Notes under the pieces: model-generated
The model's input: the letters and a program-made list of their open reading frames with translations, nothing else
Databases searched by the model: none
Told to the model about the DNA's origin: nothing
Part shown: piece after piece, positions 33,925 through 40,979 of the stretch
How the letters are laid out: each line of letters opens with the position of its first letter
Position numbering within the stretch: position 1 is the stretch's first letter
Assembly: GCF_003050745.1 (NCBI RefSeq)
Contig: NZ_QAOF01000006.1
Location: 62,001 to 126,000 of the forward strand
Direction of reading: 5' to 3'
DNA length: 64,000 nucleotides
DNA from: Sphingomonas sp. PP-CE-3G-477
GTDB lineage: Bacteria > Pseudomonadota > Alphaproteobacteria > Sphingomonadales > Sphingomonadaceae
Made by a program: the position numbers and the translations under genes

Positions 33925-35196
33925 ATGGTGCGCACCGTCGTCATCGGCGGCGGTGCGGCCGGTATTGCTGCGGCACGGACGCTGCACGATGCGCGGCATG
34001 AGGTCCTACTGGTCGAAGCCAGCGACCGTATAGGTGGCCGAGCCCATTGCCTTTCCCTGAAAAGCTTGTTCCCCCGCGAAGGCGGGGGCCCAGACTGGAC
34101 CCCCGCCTTCGCGGGGGAACATGTAGACGCCGGTTGTGGCTGGCTGCATTCCGCCCAGCGCAACCCGTGGACCGACATTGCTGAGGCAACAGGCTTCACC
34201 GTCGATCGCTCCGACGCGAACTGGCGCACCCAGTGGCACAACCTTGGTTTTCCACCCGAAGATCAGTCGGCCTCTGCCAAAGCCTACCAAGATTGGAACG
34301 AGCGAGCCCTTGCCGCTCTAGAAGGCCTCGACCGCCCCCTCTCCGACTTCATCGCCCCCGACAACAAATGGCGCCCGAAGATCGACGCGATCTCCGGCTA
34401 CGCCAACGGCGCAAACCTCGCGCAAGTCTCGCTCCACGATTGGGCAGCCTACGAAAAAGCCGCCACCGACGACAATTGGACGGTCAAGGAAGGCTACGGC
34501 ACGCTCGTCGCCAGCCATGCCGCCGATCTGAATATCCGCCTCTCCACCCCGGTAACGCGCATCGACCACAGCGGCCGCCGCATCAAACTCGACACCCCGG
34601 CTGGAACGATCGAAGCGGACCACGTCATCGTCTGCGTCCCCACCACCGCCCTCGCGCGGTCGCAGATTATCTTCGACCCGCCGCTCCCCGACAAGCATGC
34701 CGCCGCCGCGGACCTTCCGCTCGGCCTTGCGGACAAGGTGTTCCTCCACGTCGACCGCCCCGAATGGCCGACCAACGCGCACTTAGTCGGCAACCCCTAC
34801 AGCGCTTGCACCGCCAGCCACCGCCTTTCTCCGTTCGGCTGGCCGATCGTCGAGAGCTTCTTTGGTGGCGACTGCGCGGAGATGCTGGAGGACGGCGATG
34901 CGGCACAGTTCGCGATCGACGAACTCGTAGGGTTACTCGGCAGCGACTGGCGCAAGCGCTTCACGCCACTGGCCGCGACCCGCTGGCGGCACGAACCCTA
35001 TATCGGCGGTAGCTACAGTCACGCGCGAATTGGCAGGGCCGGGCAGCGTGCCGTCCTGGCCGCCTCGGTCGACGGCCGTATCCACTTCGCCGGTGAAGCA
35101 TGCCACGCGTTCGACTTCTCCACAGCCCACGGCGCGTACGAAACTGGCGTGACCGCCGCCCGTGCGGTCATTGGCGAGGCCGCGACGATCGCATAA
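33925..35196 (+). CDS. Flavin amine oxidase-like FAD oxidoreductase with in-frame REP insertion
   Basis: A 423-residue FAD-dependent amine oxidase/monoamine oxidase-like protein. The dinucleotide fold opens VVIGGGAAGIAAARTLHDA, followed by VEASDRIGGRAH, then DAGCGWLHSAQRNPWTDIA, and ends FAGEACHAFDFSTAHGAYET (FAD contact). Between GGRAH and DAGCGWLHS lie about 25 residues that do not belong to the family: they are the translation of a REP palindrome (34068-34120), reading SLFPREGGGPDWTPAFAGE. The insertion keeps the frame and the rest is intact, so a full protein is made. It falls in the loop just after the FAD-binding GGRA motif, so activity may or may not survive. It follows rpoH by one base; mtgA follows by nine. 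Confidence 0.85.
   Translation: MVRTVVIGGGAAGIAAARTLHDARHEVLLVEASDRIGGRAHCLSLKSLFPREGGGPDWTPAFAGEHVDAGCGWLHSAQRNPWTDIAEATGFTVDRSDANWRTQWHNLGFPPEDQSASAKAYQDWNERALAALEGLDRPLSDFIAPDNKWRPKIDAISGYANGANLAQVSLHDWAAYEKAATDDNWTVKEGYGTLVASHAADLNIRLSTPVTRIDHSGRRIKLDTPAGTIEADHVIVCVPTTALARSQIIFDPPLPDKHAAAADLPLGLADKVFLHVDRPEWPTNAHLVGNPYSACTASHRLSPFGWPIVESFFGGDCAEMLEDGDAAQFAIDELVGLLGSDWRKRFTPLAATRWRHEPYIGGSYSHARIGRAGQRAVLAASVDGRIHFAGEACHAFDFSTAHGAYETGVTAARAVIGEAATIA
34068..34120. repeat. REP palindrome inside a coding sequence
   Basis: Arms 34068-34088 and 34100-34120 are perfect 21-bp inverted copies (GTTCCCCCGCGAAGGCGGGG plus one G), spacer 11 bp. It is the same family as the intergenic palindromes at 15600 and 53373, including the AAGCTTGTT left flank shared with the 53373 copy. 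It lies in frame in the FAD oxidoreductase gene without a stop codon. Confidence 0.95.
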
Positions 35197-35205
35197 GGAG
35201 CGGCG

Positions 35206-35877
35206 ATGGGCCTTATCCACATCGCCGCCAAGATCGTCTTCGCTTTCGTCCTGATCACGGTAGCGTGGGTCGGAGTCTATCGCTTCGTGCCGGTGCCGTT
35301 CACCTGGACGATGATGGGTGACGTCATCAACGGCCACGGCGTGACCAAGGACTGGATGCCGCTGTCGGAAATGGATCCTGACATGGCACGCGCGGCGATC
35401 GCTGGCGAGGATTCGCGGTTCTGTTCGCATCACGGCTTCGATTTTAAGGCTATGGCGGGGGCTGCGGCGCGCAACGCGCAGGGCGGGCGGATCCGCGGTG
35501 GGTCGACGATCAGCCAGCAGACCGCGAAGAACGCGTTCCTGTTCCAGGGTGGCGGCTATGTGCGGAAAGCGTTCGAGGCGTATTTTACCGTGCTGATCGA
35601 GACGCTGTGGGGGAAGCGGCGGATCATGGAGGTGTATCTTAACATCGCCGAGACGGGGATCGGGACCTACGGCGCCAACGCTGGGGCGATCCGGTATTTC
35701 AACCACGATGCGTCGAAGCTGTCGCCGACCGAGGCGGGGCGGATTGCCGCCGTGTTGCCGTTGCCCAAGAAGCGGGCTGCGATCGATCCTCATGGGTTCG
35801 TGCGGAAGCACGGGAATACGCTGTCGCGGCGGGTTTCGGTTGTCCGGAACGATGGGTTGGATAGCTGTCTTCGATAA
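35206..35877 (+). CDS. mtgA: Monofunctional peptidoglycan glycosyltransferase
   Basis: A 223-residue GT51 enzyme anchored by one N-terminal helix (IAAKIVFAFVLITVAWVGVY). It polymerises lipid II into glycan strands. Catalytic and donor-site motifs are present: IAGEDSRFCSHHGFD (first Glu), RGGSTISQQTAKNAFL (second region), GKRRIMEVYLNIAETGIGTYG (second Glu) and AARIAAVLPLPKK-like GRIAAVLPLPKKRAA. It lacks a transpeptidase domain. AAGGAG precedes the ATG at 35206. It is the last gene of the rluD-rpoH-oxidase-mtgA run. Confidence 0.94.
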   Translation: MGLIHIAAKIVFAFVLITVAWVGVYRFVPVPFTWTMMGDVINGHGVTKDWMPLSEMDPDMARAAIAGEDSRFCSHHGFDFKAMAGAAARNAQGGRIRGGSTISQQTAKNAFLFQGGGYVRKAFEAYFTVLIETLWGKRRIMEVYLNIAETGIGTYGANAGAIRYFNHDASKLSPTEAGRIAAVLPLPKKRAAIDPHGFVRKHGNTLSRRVSVVRNDGLDSCLR

Positions 35878-35930
35878 GGGCACCGCGACCTTTAGGAGCT
35901 AGCACCCCTGCCTAGGCCACGGCCAGGCTG

Positions 35931-35952
35931 TGTCCCCACCTTCGAGGGGACA
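35931..35952. terminator. Stem-loop between convergent mtgA and small membrane gene
   Basis: TGTCCCC and GGGGACA arms (35931-35937 and 35946-35952) form a 7-bp stem at the convergent end of mtgA and the 80-residue gene. No T-run follows on either strand, so it is a weak or Rho-assisted terminator candidate. Confidence 0.4.
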
Positions 35953-35969
35953 CATGCCCTTGGCAGACG

Positions 35970-36212
35970 TTACTGCGTCGACTTCTCGACCGCGTCGCCG
36001 GCCTTGTCGGCTGCGCTGCCTACGCTCTTCGCCGCCGAAGTGATCGCCGCGTCTTTGCTGTTCTGCGCGCCTTGGCGGCTGAACAGGTAATAGCCGCCGA
36101 TCAGCACCGCAATTAACAATACGACGGCGATCAGCGTGCCGCCCCCGCCGCTCCGGCGCTCGATAACGGTGGTGTGGGTGGTCGGGGTTTCGACGATACG
36201 CTCTTCGGCCAT
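35970..36212 (-). CDS. Small single-helix membrane protein behind a stress promoter
   Basis: An 80-residue protein I do not recognise by family. Residues 1-24 are polar with a Gly stretch (RRSGGGG), residues 25-45 form one hydrophobic helix (LIAVVLLIAVLIGGYYLF), and the C-terminal tail is Ala/Lys/Asp-rich (SVGSAADKAGDAVEKS), like the amphipathic repeats of CsbD- or LEA-like proteins. A GGAGAG-type ribosome site precedes ATG 36212. A clean sigma-EcfG promoter lies at 36242-36267. A general-stress envelope role is inferred from that promoter only. Confidence 0.75.
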   Translation of the reverse strand: MAEERIVETPTTHTTVIERRSGGGGTLIAVVLLIAVLIGGYYLFSRQGAQNSKDAAITSAAKSVGSAADKAGDAVEKSTQ

Positions 36213-36241
36213 TTTGACTCTCCCTGATTACTGGAGAGCGC

Positions 36242-36267
36242 AACGCCGGCCGAAGAACGATTGTTCC
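36242..36267 (-). promoter_or_regulatory. Sigma-EcfG type promoter for the small membrane protein
   Basis: On the minus strand: GGAAC (36267-36263), 17-bp spacer, CGTT (36245-36242). This equals the alphaproteobacterial general-stress consensus GGAAC-N16/17-CGTT. The predicted start point is about 36235, some 23 bp before the ATG at 36212. No ecfG or phyR gene is in the window. Confidence 0.7.
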
Positions 36268-36292
36268 CGCGCCGAAACGAACCCGATTTGGT

Positions 36293-36616
36293 TCAGAACG
36301 GCAGCTTGAAGCCTGGCGGCAGTTGCAGGCCGCTGGTCATCTTCGACATCTCGCTGCCCGATACCGCGTCGGCCTTCGCGCGCGCGTCGTTGAAGGCGGC
36401 CGTGAGGAGGTCCTCGAGCATCTGCTTCTCGCTCACCTGCATCAGCGAATCGTCGATCGCGATGTTGATGATACGGCCCTTGGCGGACGCCTTCACCTTG
36501 ACGAGCCCGCCGCCGGACGCGCCCTCGACCTCGATCGTATCGAGGCTGGCCTGCGCCTTTTCGAGTTCGCTCTGGACGTTCTGCGCCATCGCGAGGATTT
36601 CATCGATATTCTTCAT
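36293..36616 (-). CDS. YbaB/EbfC family nucleoid-associated protein
   Basis: A 107-residue DNA-binding protein of the YbaB/EbfC family, a dimeric nucleoid factor. The usual pattern is seen: MKNIDEILAMAQNVQSELEK (coiled N-terminal helix), VEGASGGGLVKVKASAKGRI and MLEDLLTAAFNDARAKADAV, ending in a hydrophobic tail LQLPPGFKLPF. ATG 36616 follows AAAGGAG and overlaps the dnaX stop by four bases, the common dnaX-ybaB arrangement. The longer frame to 36787 is a dnaX shadow. Confidence 0.93.
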   Translation of the reverse strand: MKNIDEILAMAQNVQSELEKAQASLDTIEVEGASGGGLVKVKASAKGRIINIAIDDSLMQVSEKQMLEDLLTAAFNDARAKADAVSGSEMSKMTSGLQLPPGFKLPF

Positions 36617-38319
36617 GCGTTGCTCCTTTGGCCGGGCCACGATTCTAGCTGGGCGTCGGGAAACGCTGCCACCGCGGCCTTCATGATGGGGGATTCGAGA
36701 ATAGCCTGGCGCACCGCGGCGTCGGCGGCGTCCTGCGCCTCGCGCAGCGTCGGCGCGCCAGGGGCGTCGACGATCGACACTTTCCACGCGGTCCGCGTCA
36801 CGCTCTTCAACAGCGTGTTGAGTTCGGCGAGCGTGTCGGCCGAGACCGGGCGACTGCCGCTGAGGACGAATTCGGGCGGCGAGTAACTGACGACGCGTGC
36901 GCCGTGACGAAGACGCGCGGCGATCGCGAGGCCGCCTGATTCGTCGAGCAGATCGACCAGCGCTTCGAACGTCGGCGGCAGGATCGGGCCGGTCGCTGCG
37001 GGTTCGGGCGCCTTCGCCGTAGCTCCAGCGTTCCAGGGCGGCGCTTCGCCGGACGGGGGCGCAGGTGGCGGCGGCACCGTTGGTGCAGCTGCGGGGGTCG
37101 CACCGCTGGCGATCTGCCGCGCGAGCTCGCCGGGGTCGGGCAGCGTCGAGGCGTAGATCGCGCGCAACAGCGCCATCTCCGCGGCCTCGATCGGCAGCGC
37201 AGCCTTGGCGACCTCGTCATGACCCTTGAGGAACAGCTGCCACAACCGGTGCAGCGCGGGGAAGCCGAGCGATGCGGCCCATTCCTCGCGTGCCGCACGC
37301 TCCTCCATCGGCTGCGCAGCGTCCGCCGGCGTGCCGACCTTGGTCAGCGTGATGCCGTGGACGGTTTCGAGCAGCGAGCGGAGCACCGACAGTGGGTCGA
37401 CGCCGTAATCATATTGGCGGCGCATCGAGGCGAGCGCCCCTGCCACGTCGCCGGCCAGGATCAGCGTCAGCAGGTCGCGGACCGCGCCCCGGTCCGACAG
37501 GCCGAGCATCTGGCGGACCGCATCGGCCGTCACGCCGCCGCCTTCGAGCCCGGCATGCGCGATCGCCTGGTCGAGGATCGAGAGGCCGTCGCGCGCGGAG
37601 CCTTCCGCGGCGCGCGCGATCAGCATCAGTGCCTCGGGATCGGCAACGACGCCCTCTTCGGTCGACACCCAGGCGAAGTGCTTGGCGAGCTGCTCGGCGG
37701 AGATGCGGCGAAGGTCGAACCGCTGGCAGCGCGACAGGACCGTCACGGGGACCTTGTTCACTTCGGTCGTCGCGAACAGGAATTTTACATGCGGGGGCGG
37801 CTCCTCCAGCGTCTTCAGCAACGCGTTGAACGCGTTCTTCGACAGCATGTGGACTTCGTCGATGATGTAGATCTTGAAGCGCGCGGTGACCGCCGAATAG
37901 CGTGACGCGTCGATGATCTCGCGGACATCGTCGACACCGGTGTGGCTGGCGGCATCCATCTCGATCACATCGATGTGGCGGCCCTCGGCGATCGCGCGGC
38001 AGGGTTCGCAGACGCCGCAGGGATCGATCGTCGGGCCGCCGTCGCCGTCGGGGCCGATGCAGTTGAGTGCCTTGGCGATCAGGCGTGCGGTCGACGTCTT
38101 GCCGACCCCGCGGACGCCGGTCATCAGGAAGGCGTGCGCGAGCCGGTCGCGCTTGATCGCGTTGCCGAGCGTCTGGACCATCGCGTCCTGCCCGATCAGC
38201 TCGGAAAAGGTCTGCGGACGGTATTTGCGCGCGAGCACGCGGTAGGCGGGGGCATCCGGTGCTTTAGTCGGCTGCGGGGGTTCGCCCAGGTCGAAGGAAT
38301 CTGACATTGCGGTCGTCAT
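36613..38319 (-). CDS. dnaX: DNA polymerase III subunit tau (clamp loader)
   Basis: A 568-residue clamp-loader ATPase subunit. The AAA+ domain has PQTFSELIGQDAMVQTL, Walker A MTGVRGVGKTSTARLIAK, zinc ligands in CIGPDGDGG...DPCGVCEPC, Walker B YIIDEVHMLS and sensor ATTEVNKVP. The C-terminal 200 residues include a Pro/Ala-rich linker (PTVPPPPAPPSGEAP), then the polymerase-binding tau domain. No A-rich frameshift slip site for a short gamma form was noticed. ATG 38319 is chosen (MTTAMSDSF; MSDSF at 38307 is possible); the frame to 38523 is not protein-like. It is upstream of and coupled to the ybaB gene. Confidence 0.95.
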   Translation of the reverse strand: MTTAMSDSFDLGEPPQPTKAPDAPAYRVLARKYRPQTFSELIGQDAMVQTLGNAIKRDRLAHAFLMTGVRGVGKTSTARLIAKALNCIGPDGDGGPTIDPCGVCEPCRAIAEGRHIDVIEMDAASHTGVDDVREIIDASRYSAVTARFKIYIIDEVHMLSKNAFNALLKTLEEPPPHVKFLFATTEVNKVPVTVLSRCQRFDLRRISAEQLAKHFAWVSTEEGVVADPEALMLIARAAEGSARDGLSILDQAIAHAGLEGGGVTADAVRQMLGLSDRGAVRDLLTLILAGDVAGALASMRRQYDYGVDPLSVLRSLLETVHGITLTKVGTPADAAQPMEERAAREEWAASLGFPALHRLWQLFLKGHDEVAKAALPIEAAEMALLRAIYASTLPDPGELARQIASGATPAAAPTVPPPPAPPSGEAPPWNAGATAKAPEPAATGPILPPTFEALVDLLDESGGLAIAARLRHGARVVSYSPPEFVLSGSRPVSADTLAELNTLLKSVTRTAWKVSIVDAPGAPTLREAQDAADAAVRQAILESPIMKAAVAAFPDAQLESWPGQRSNA

Positions 38320-38361
38320 AGCGGGTGCTGCGCGTGCTGTCGAAGGGGAGTGAAGTATAGG

Positions 38362-38391
38362 AAGTGCAGACGCTGGGAGAGGTCTGCACTT
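38362..38391. repeat. Perfect 10-bp inverted repeat in the dnaX leader
   Basis: AAGTGCAGAC (38362-38371) and GTCTGCACTT (38382-38391) are perfect inverted copies with a 10-bp loop, 43 bp upstream of the dnaX ATG. It could be an operator or a leader RNA hairpin. It is not related to the GC-rich REP families. Confidence 0.6.
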
Positions 38392-38647
38392 TGCTCGCCG
38401 ATAGGGTCGCGGGGGCTTGGCGCGGGGCTTATTATGGAGGGCGTGCGGGGCATGGGCCGATCTTGGCACAGCGTTGCGACGTAGAACAGCGATTCGGAAC
38501 GTTTCAGGAACACGCAAGGCCAAAGCTAAGGCTTGCCGGGGTCGACGAGTTCCAGAAGTTTAGAAGGTGCGCTGCGGCTAAGCCGCATCGTCAGACGACG
38601 CTTTGCGCCGCTGGCCGCGCTCATGCCAGTCTTCTGGCATTCGCGGT
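38392..38647. other. Intergenic stretch without a recognised feature
   Basis: About 250 bp between the dnaX leader and the SRP RNA gene. Short open frames cross it on both strands, but none has a convincing start, ribosome site or protein-like composition. The dnaX promoter and the 3' trailer of the SRP RNA must lie here. Confidence 0.5.
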
Positions 38648-38736
38648 GGGAGCCGGGACGACCCGTAGCTGAGTCGTTGTGGCTGCTTCCTTCCGGATCT
38701 GACCAAGTTGGCGACGACCACGTCCGCCCGACTCCC
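38648..38736 (-). ncRNA. ffs: Signal recognition particle RNA (4.5S type)
   Basis: Read on the minus strand, the SRP domain IV core is exact: GGTCAGATCCGGAAGGAAGC then AGCC, with the asymmetric loop and GGAA tetraloop. The ends pair (GGGAGTCGGGCGGACG with CGTCCCGGCTCCC), giving the long hairpin of the small bacterial SRP RNA of about 90-100 nt. The RNA binds Ffh and targets membrane proteins. The ends are set by the outer helix and may extend by a few bases. Protein frames drawn across this segment are spurious. Confidence 0.95.
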
Positions 38737-38798
38737 GCGGCGCATATGGCGGGGTCGGGCGGGATGATCAAGCCGCTTTAGTAATCGCGGCTATTCGA

Positions 38799-39038
38799 TC
38801 AGCGGCTGACGCGAACCGTGCGGCAGACGCGCTGGCGGTGATGGTTGCGATAGACGTTGCGGCAAACCTGGCGCGTGCGCACGGCGTGACGACGGTAGCC
38901 GGGGCGGCGATCGTCGTGGCGAACGACGGTCCGCTCATGGACGACGGTGCGCTGTGCCGAGGCTTCGGCGGCGATCCCGACGGGGGCAAGGCCGGTCAGT
39001 GCGACGAGACCAGCGGCGGCGAGGGTGAATAACTTCAT
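38799..39038 (-). CDS. Small exported basic protein
   Basis: A 79-residue protein of unknown family. Residues 1-28 form a signal peptide (LFTLAAAGLVALTGLAP ... ASAQ). The mature part is rich in Arg, His and Val (TVVHERTVVRHDDRRPGYRR) with two Cys (RQVCRNVY and QRVCRTV) that could pair in the periplasm. ATG 39038 is preceded by AGGAGAT. The neighbour at 39120-39479 has a similar build. Charge and cysteines suggest binding to an anionic envelope partner, which is speculative. A near-match to the stress promoter (GGAAC-N16-AGTT, 39092-39116) lies upstream. Confidence 0.75.
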   Translation of the reverse strand: MKLFTLAAAGLVALTGLAPVGIAAEASAQRTVVHERTVVRHDDRRPGYRRHAVRTRQVCRNVYRNHHRQRVCRTVRVSR

Positions 39039-39119
39039 GATAATCTCCTACTGGGTGCGGGCCCTCCCGAGCCCGGCAACCTATGTTACCAAACTAAAGA
39101 CGGTCGTTACGGTTCCGTA

Positions 39120-39479
39120 TCAGCGGCGGAAGCAGCGACGAACCGGGCCGTAATAGCCACGCTCAATCCGGCAGACGACGCGTGAGCGGCCGTATCCGCG
39201 GGGTCCGCGATAGCCGTAGCCGCCGCCGCGGTAGCCGTGATCGCCACGATACCCGCCGCCATAGCCACGGTAGCCACGATCTCCACCGCGCCAGCCACGG
39301 TCGCCCCGCCAGCCACGGTCACCATGCCAGCCGCGATTGCCATGCCGTCCGCGGTCGTCGTGCCAGCCGCCACCCCCGCGGGGGCCGTCCCAGCCGTGGC
39401 GCTGCGCATCGGCGGGGGCGGACGCAAACAGGGTTCCCGCGGCCAGGGCGCCAGCGGCGAACATTGTGATGATCTTCAT
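39120..39479 (-). CDS. Exported Gly/Arg/Tyr-rich repeat protein
   Basis: A 119-residue protein with a signal peptide (MKIITMFAAGALAAGTLFA ... DAQ), followed by a low-complexity region of short repeats, first GWHGDRGWRGDRGW-like and then GYRGYGGGYRGDHGYRGG, and a C-terminal pair of Cys in RVVCRIERGYYGPVRRCFR. No catalytic motif is present. Such Gly-rich secreted proteins are often envelope or stress-related, but no function is known for this one. ATG 39479 follows AGGAGT; the longer frame to 39509 lacks the clean signal-peptide start. Confidence 0.75.
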   Translation of the reverse strand: MKIITMFAAGALAAGTLFASAPADAQRHGWDGPRGGGGWHDDRGRHGNRGWHGDRGWRGDRGWRGGDRGYRGYGGGYRGDHGYRGGGYGYRGPRGYGRSRVVCRIERGYYGPVRRCFRR

Positions 39480-39591
39480 GCTCGGTACTCCTCTCAAGAC
39501 CTCGTACATTGAGGCGATGAGGGGATAGTGTGTCCGCGGCCGTGGACGGTCCCTGAACCGCCCGTTGTCTTCCTGTAAGCTTTGCTGTCGT

Positions 39592-39903
39592 TTATTCGGG
39601 TATGCGCACGGTCACGCCGTCGAGCGCTTCGGTCAGGCGGATCTGGCAAGCGAGACGGCTGGTGCGCGTCGCATTGTGCGCGAGATCGAGCATGTCCTCT
39701 TCGTCTTCGCTTGCGGGCTGCAGCTTGGGGAAGTCGGCCGCATTGACGATGACGTGGCATGTCGCGCAGGCGAGCTGGCCTTCGCAGGTGCCTTCGAGCG
39801 GCTGGTTGCCGGCTTGCGCGACGTCGAGCAGGCGGTCGCCGGGGTTGGCCGCAACGCTGCTGATGGTGCCGTCGCGGGCGATGAAGTGGACGATCATGGC
39901 CAT
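39592..39903 (-). CDS. fdx: [2Fe-2S] ferredoxin, adrenodoxin/Isc type
   Basis: A 103-residue ferredoxin. The cluster ligands are C-x5-C-x2-C in EGTCEGQLACATCHVIV and the fourth Cys in SRLACQIRL, as in vertebrate-type (Isc/adrenodoxin) ferredoxins. The DEEDMLDLA segment is the acidic partner-binding helix. It lies directly after two cysteine desulfurase genes and overlaps the second by ten bases, so it probably gives electrons for Fe-S assembly. Start ATG 39903 (MAMIVHFIA) or 39897. The long frame that runs on to 40914 is a shadow of the desulfurase. Confidence 0.92.
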   Translation of the reverse strand: MAMIVHFIARDGTISSVAANPGDRLLDVAQAGNQPLEGTCEGQLACATCHVIVNAADFPKLQPASEDEEDMLDLAHNATRTSRLACQIRLTEALDGVTVRIPE

Positions 39904-40979
39904 TGCGTCTCCGCTGCCGCGACGATCGCATCGATGGCGTCGCGGAGTTCGGTTTCGGTGGTGTAGCGACCGAAGCCGAGGCGGATGCTGGACCGCGCCT
40001 GCGCTTCGGTGAGGCCGATCGCGCGGAGGACGTGGCTGGAGCGGCCTGATCCGCTCGCGCAGGCGGAACCGGCGGAGAAGGCGATGTCGCGCAGGTCGGA
40101 CATCAGGCGGTTCACGTCGAGGTTTGCGCGGCGGACGTTGAGGTTGCCGTGGTAGCGGTGTTCGGTCGAGCCGTTGATCGTCCAGTCGGGACCGAGGCGA
40201 TCGAGTGCGAGCGACCAGAGGCGATCGATGTGCGCGGCGTCCTGGGCCTTGCGGCCGGCCATGAGTTGTGCGGCGACGCCGAAGCCTGTGCAGAGTGCGG
40301 GTGACAGCGTGCCCGAGCGGCCGGGGGCTTCCTGCCCGCCGCCGTGCATCAGCGGGGCAGGATTGACGCCGTCGCGGATCCAGAGTGCGCCGATGCCTTT
40401 GGGGCCGTGGATCTTGTGCGCGGAGATCGCGATGAGGTCGACGGTGTCGGGGATCGAAACGCGGCCATAGCCTTGCACCGCGTCGCAGAGCACCAACGCG
40501 CCGGCTGCGTGGGCGATCTCGGCGAGCGCAGCGATCGGCTGGATGACGCCGATCTCGTTGTTGACGAGCATCGCGGCGACGAGGCCGGTGCCGGGCTGGA
40601 TCGCGGCGCGGGCTTGGTCGAGGTCGACCACGCCGTCTGGGTTGACCGGGGGGATCGTGACTTGGCGCCCCCTCGCCGCTTCCGCTGCGACCGTGTCGAG
40701 GACGGCGGCGTGTTCGGTGGCGAGTGTGACGATCGGGCCAGTCGTGCCCTTGATCGCCCAGTTTAGTGCTTCGGTCGCGCCGCTGGTGAACGCGACGCGC
40801 CCACCGGGGGGGAGCAGCTCGACGACCTGGTCGCGGGCGACTTCGACGGCGACTTTGGCGCGACGGCCTTCGCGGTGGGGGGAATGCGGGTTGGCGTGCT
40901 GTGATTCGAGCCACGGGAGCATCGCGGCGAGCGCTTCGGGCGCGAGCTGGGTGGTCGCCTGATAGTCGAGGTAGGTCAT
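39894..40979 (-). CDS. Cysteine desulfurase (IscS/NifS-like), second of a tandem pair
   Basis: A 361-residue PLP enzyme that removes sulfur from cysteine as a persulfide. It opens TYLDYQATTQLAPEALAAM, has the PLP Lys in LIAISAHKIHGPKGIGAL, and a mobile loop with the active Cys in SAGSACASGSGRSSHVLRAI. Other residues around PLP (VNNEIGVIQPI) are intact. The ATG at 40979 overlaps the first desulfurase stop by four bases, and the ferredoxin gene overlaps its end, so the three are coupled. IscU, hscA/B and suf genes are not in the window; whether this is the housekeeping IscS cannot be decided. Confidence 0.9.
   Translation of the reverse strand: MTYLDYQATTQLAPEALAAMLPWLESQHANPHSPHREGRRAKVAVEVARDQVVELLPPGGRVAFTSGATEALNWAIKGTTGPIVTLATEHAAVLDTVAAEAARGRQVTIPPVNPDGVVDLDQARAAIQPGTGLVAAMLVNNEIGVIQPIAALAEIAHAAGALVLCDAVQGYGRVSIPDTVDLIAISAHKIHGPKGIGALWIRDGVNPAPLMHGGGQEAPGRSGTLSPALCTGFGVAAQLMAGRKAQDAAHIDRLWSLALDRLGPDWTINGSTEHRYHGNLNVRRANLDVNRLMSDLRDIAFSAGSACASGSGRSSHVLRAIGLTEAQARSSIRLGFGRYTTETELRDAIDAIVAAAETQWP

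Noticed and set aside
38533..38781. 82-residue frame on the plus strand
   Set aside because: Covers the SRP RNA gene on the other strand; the RNA signature is decisive.
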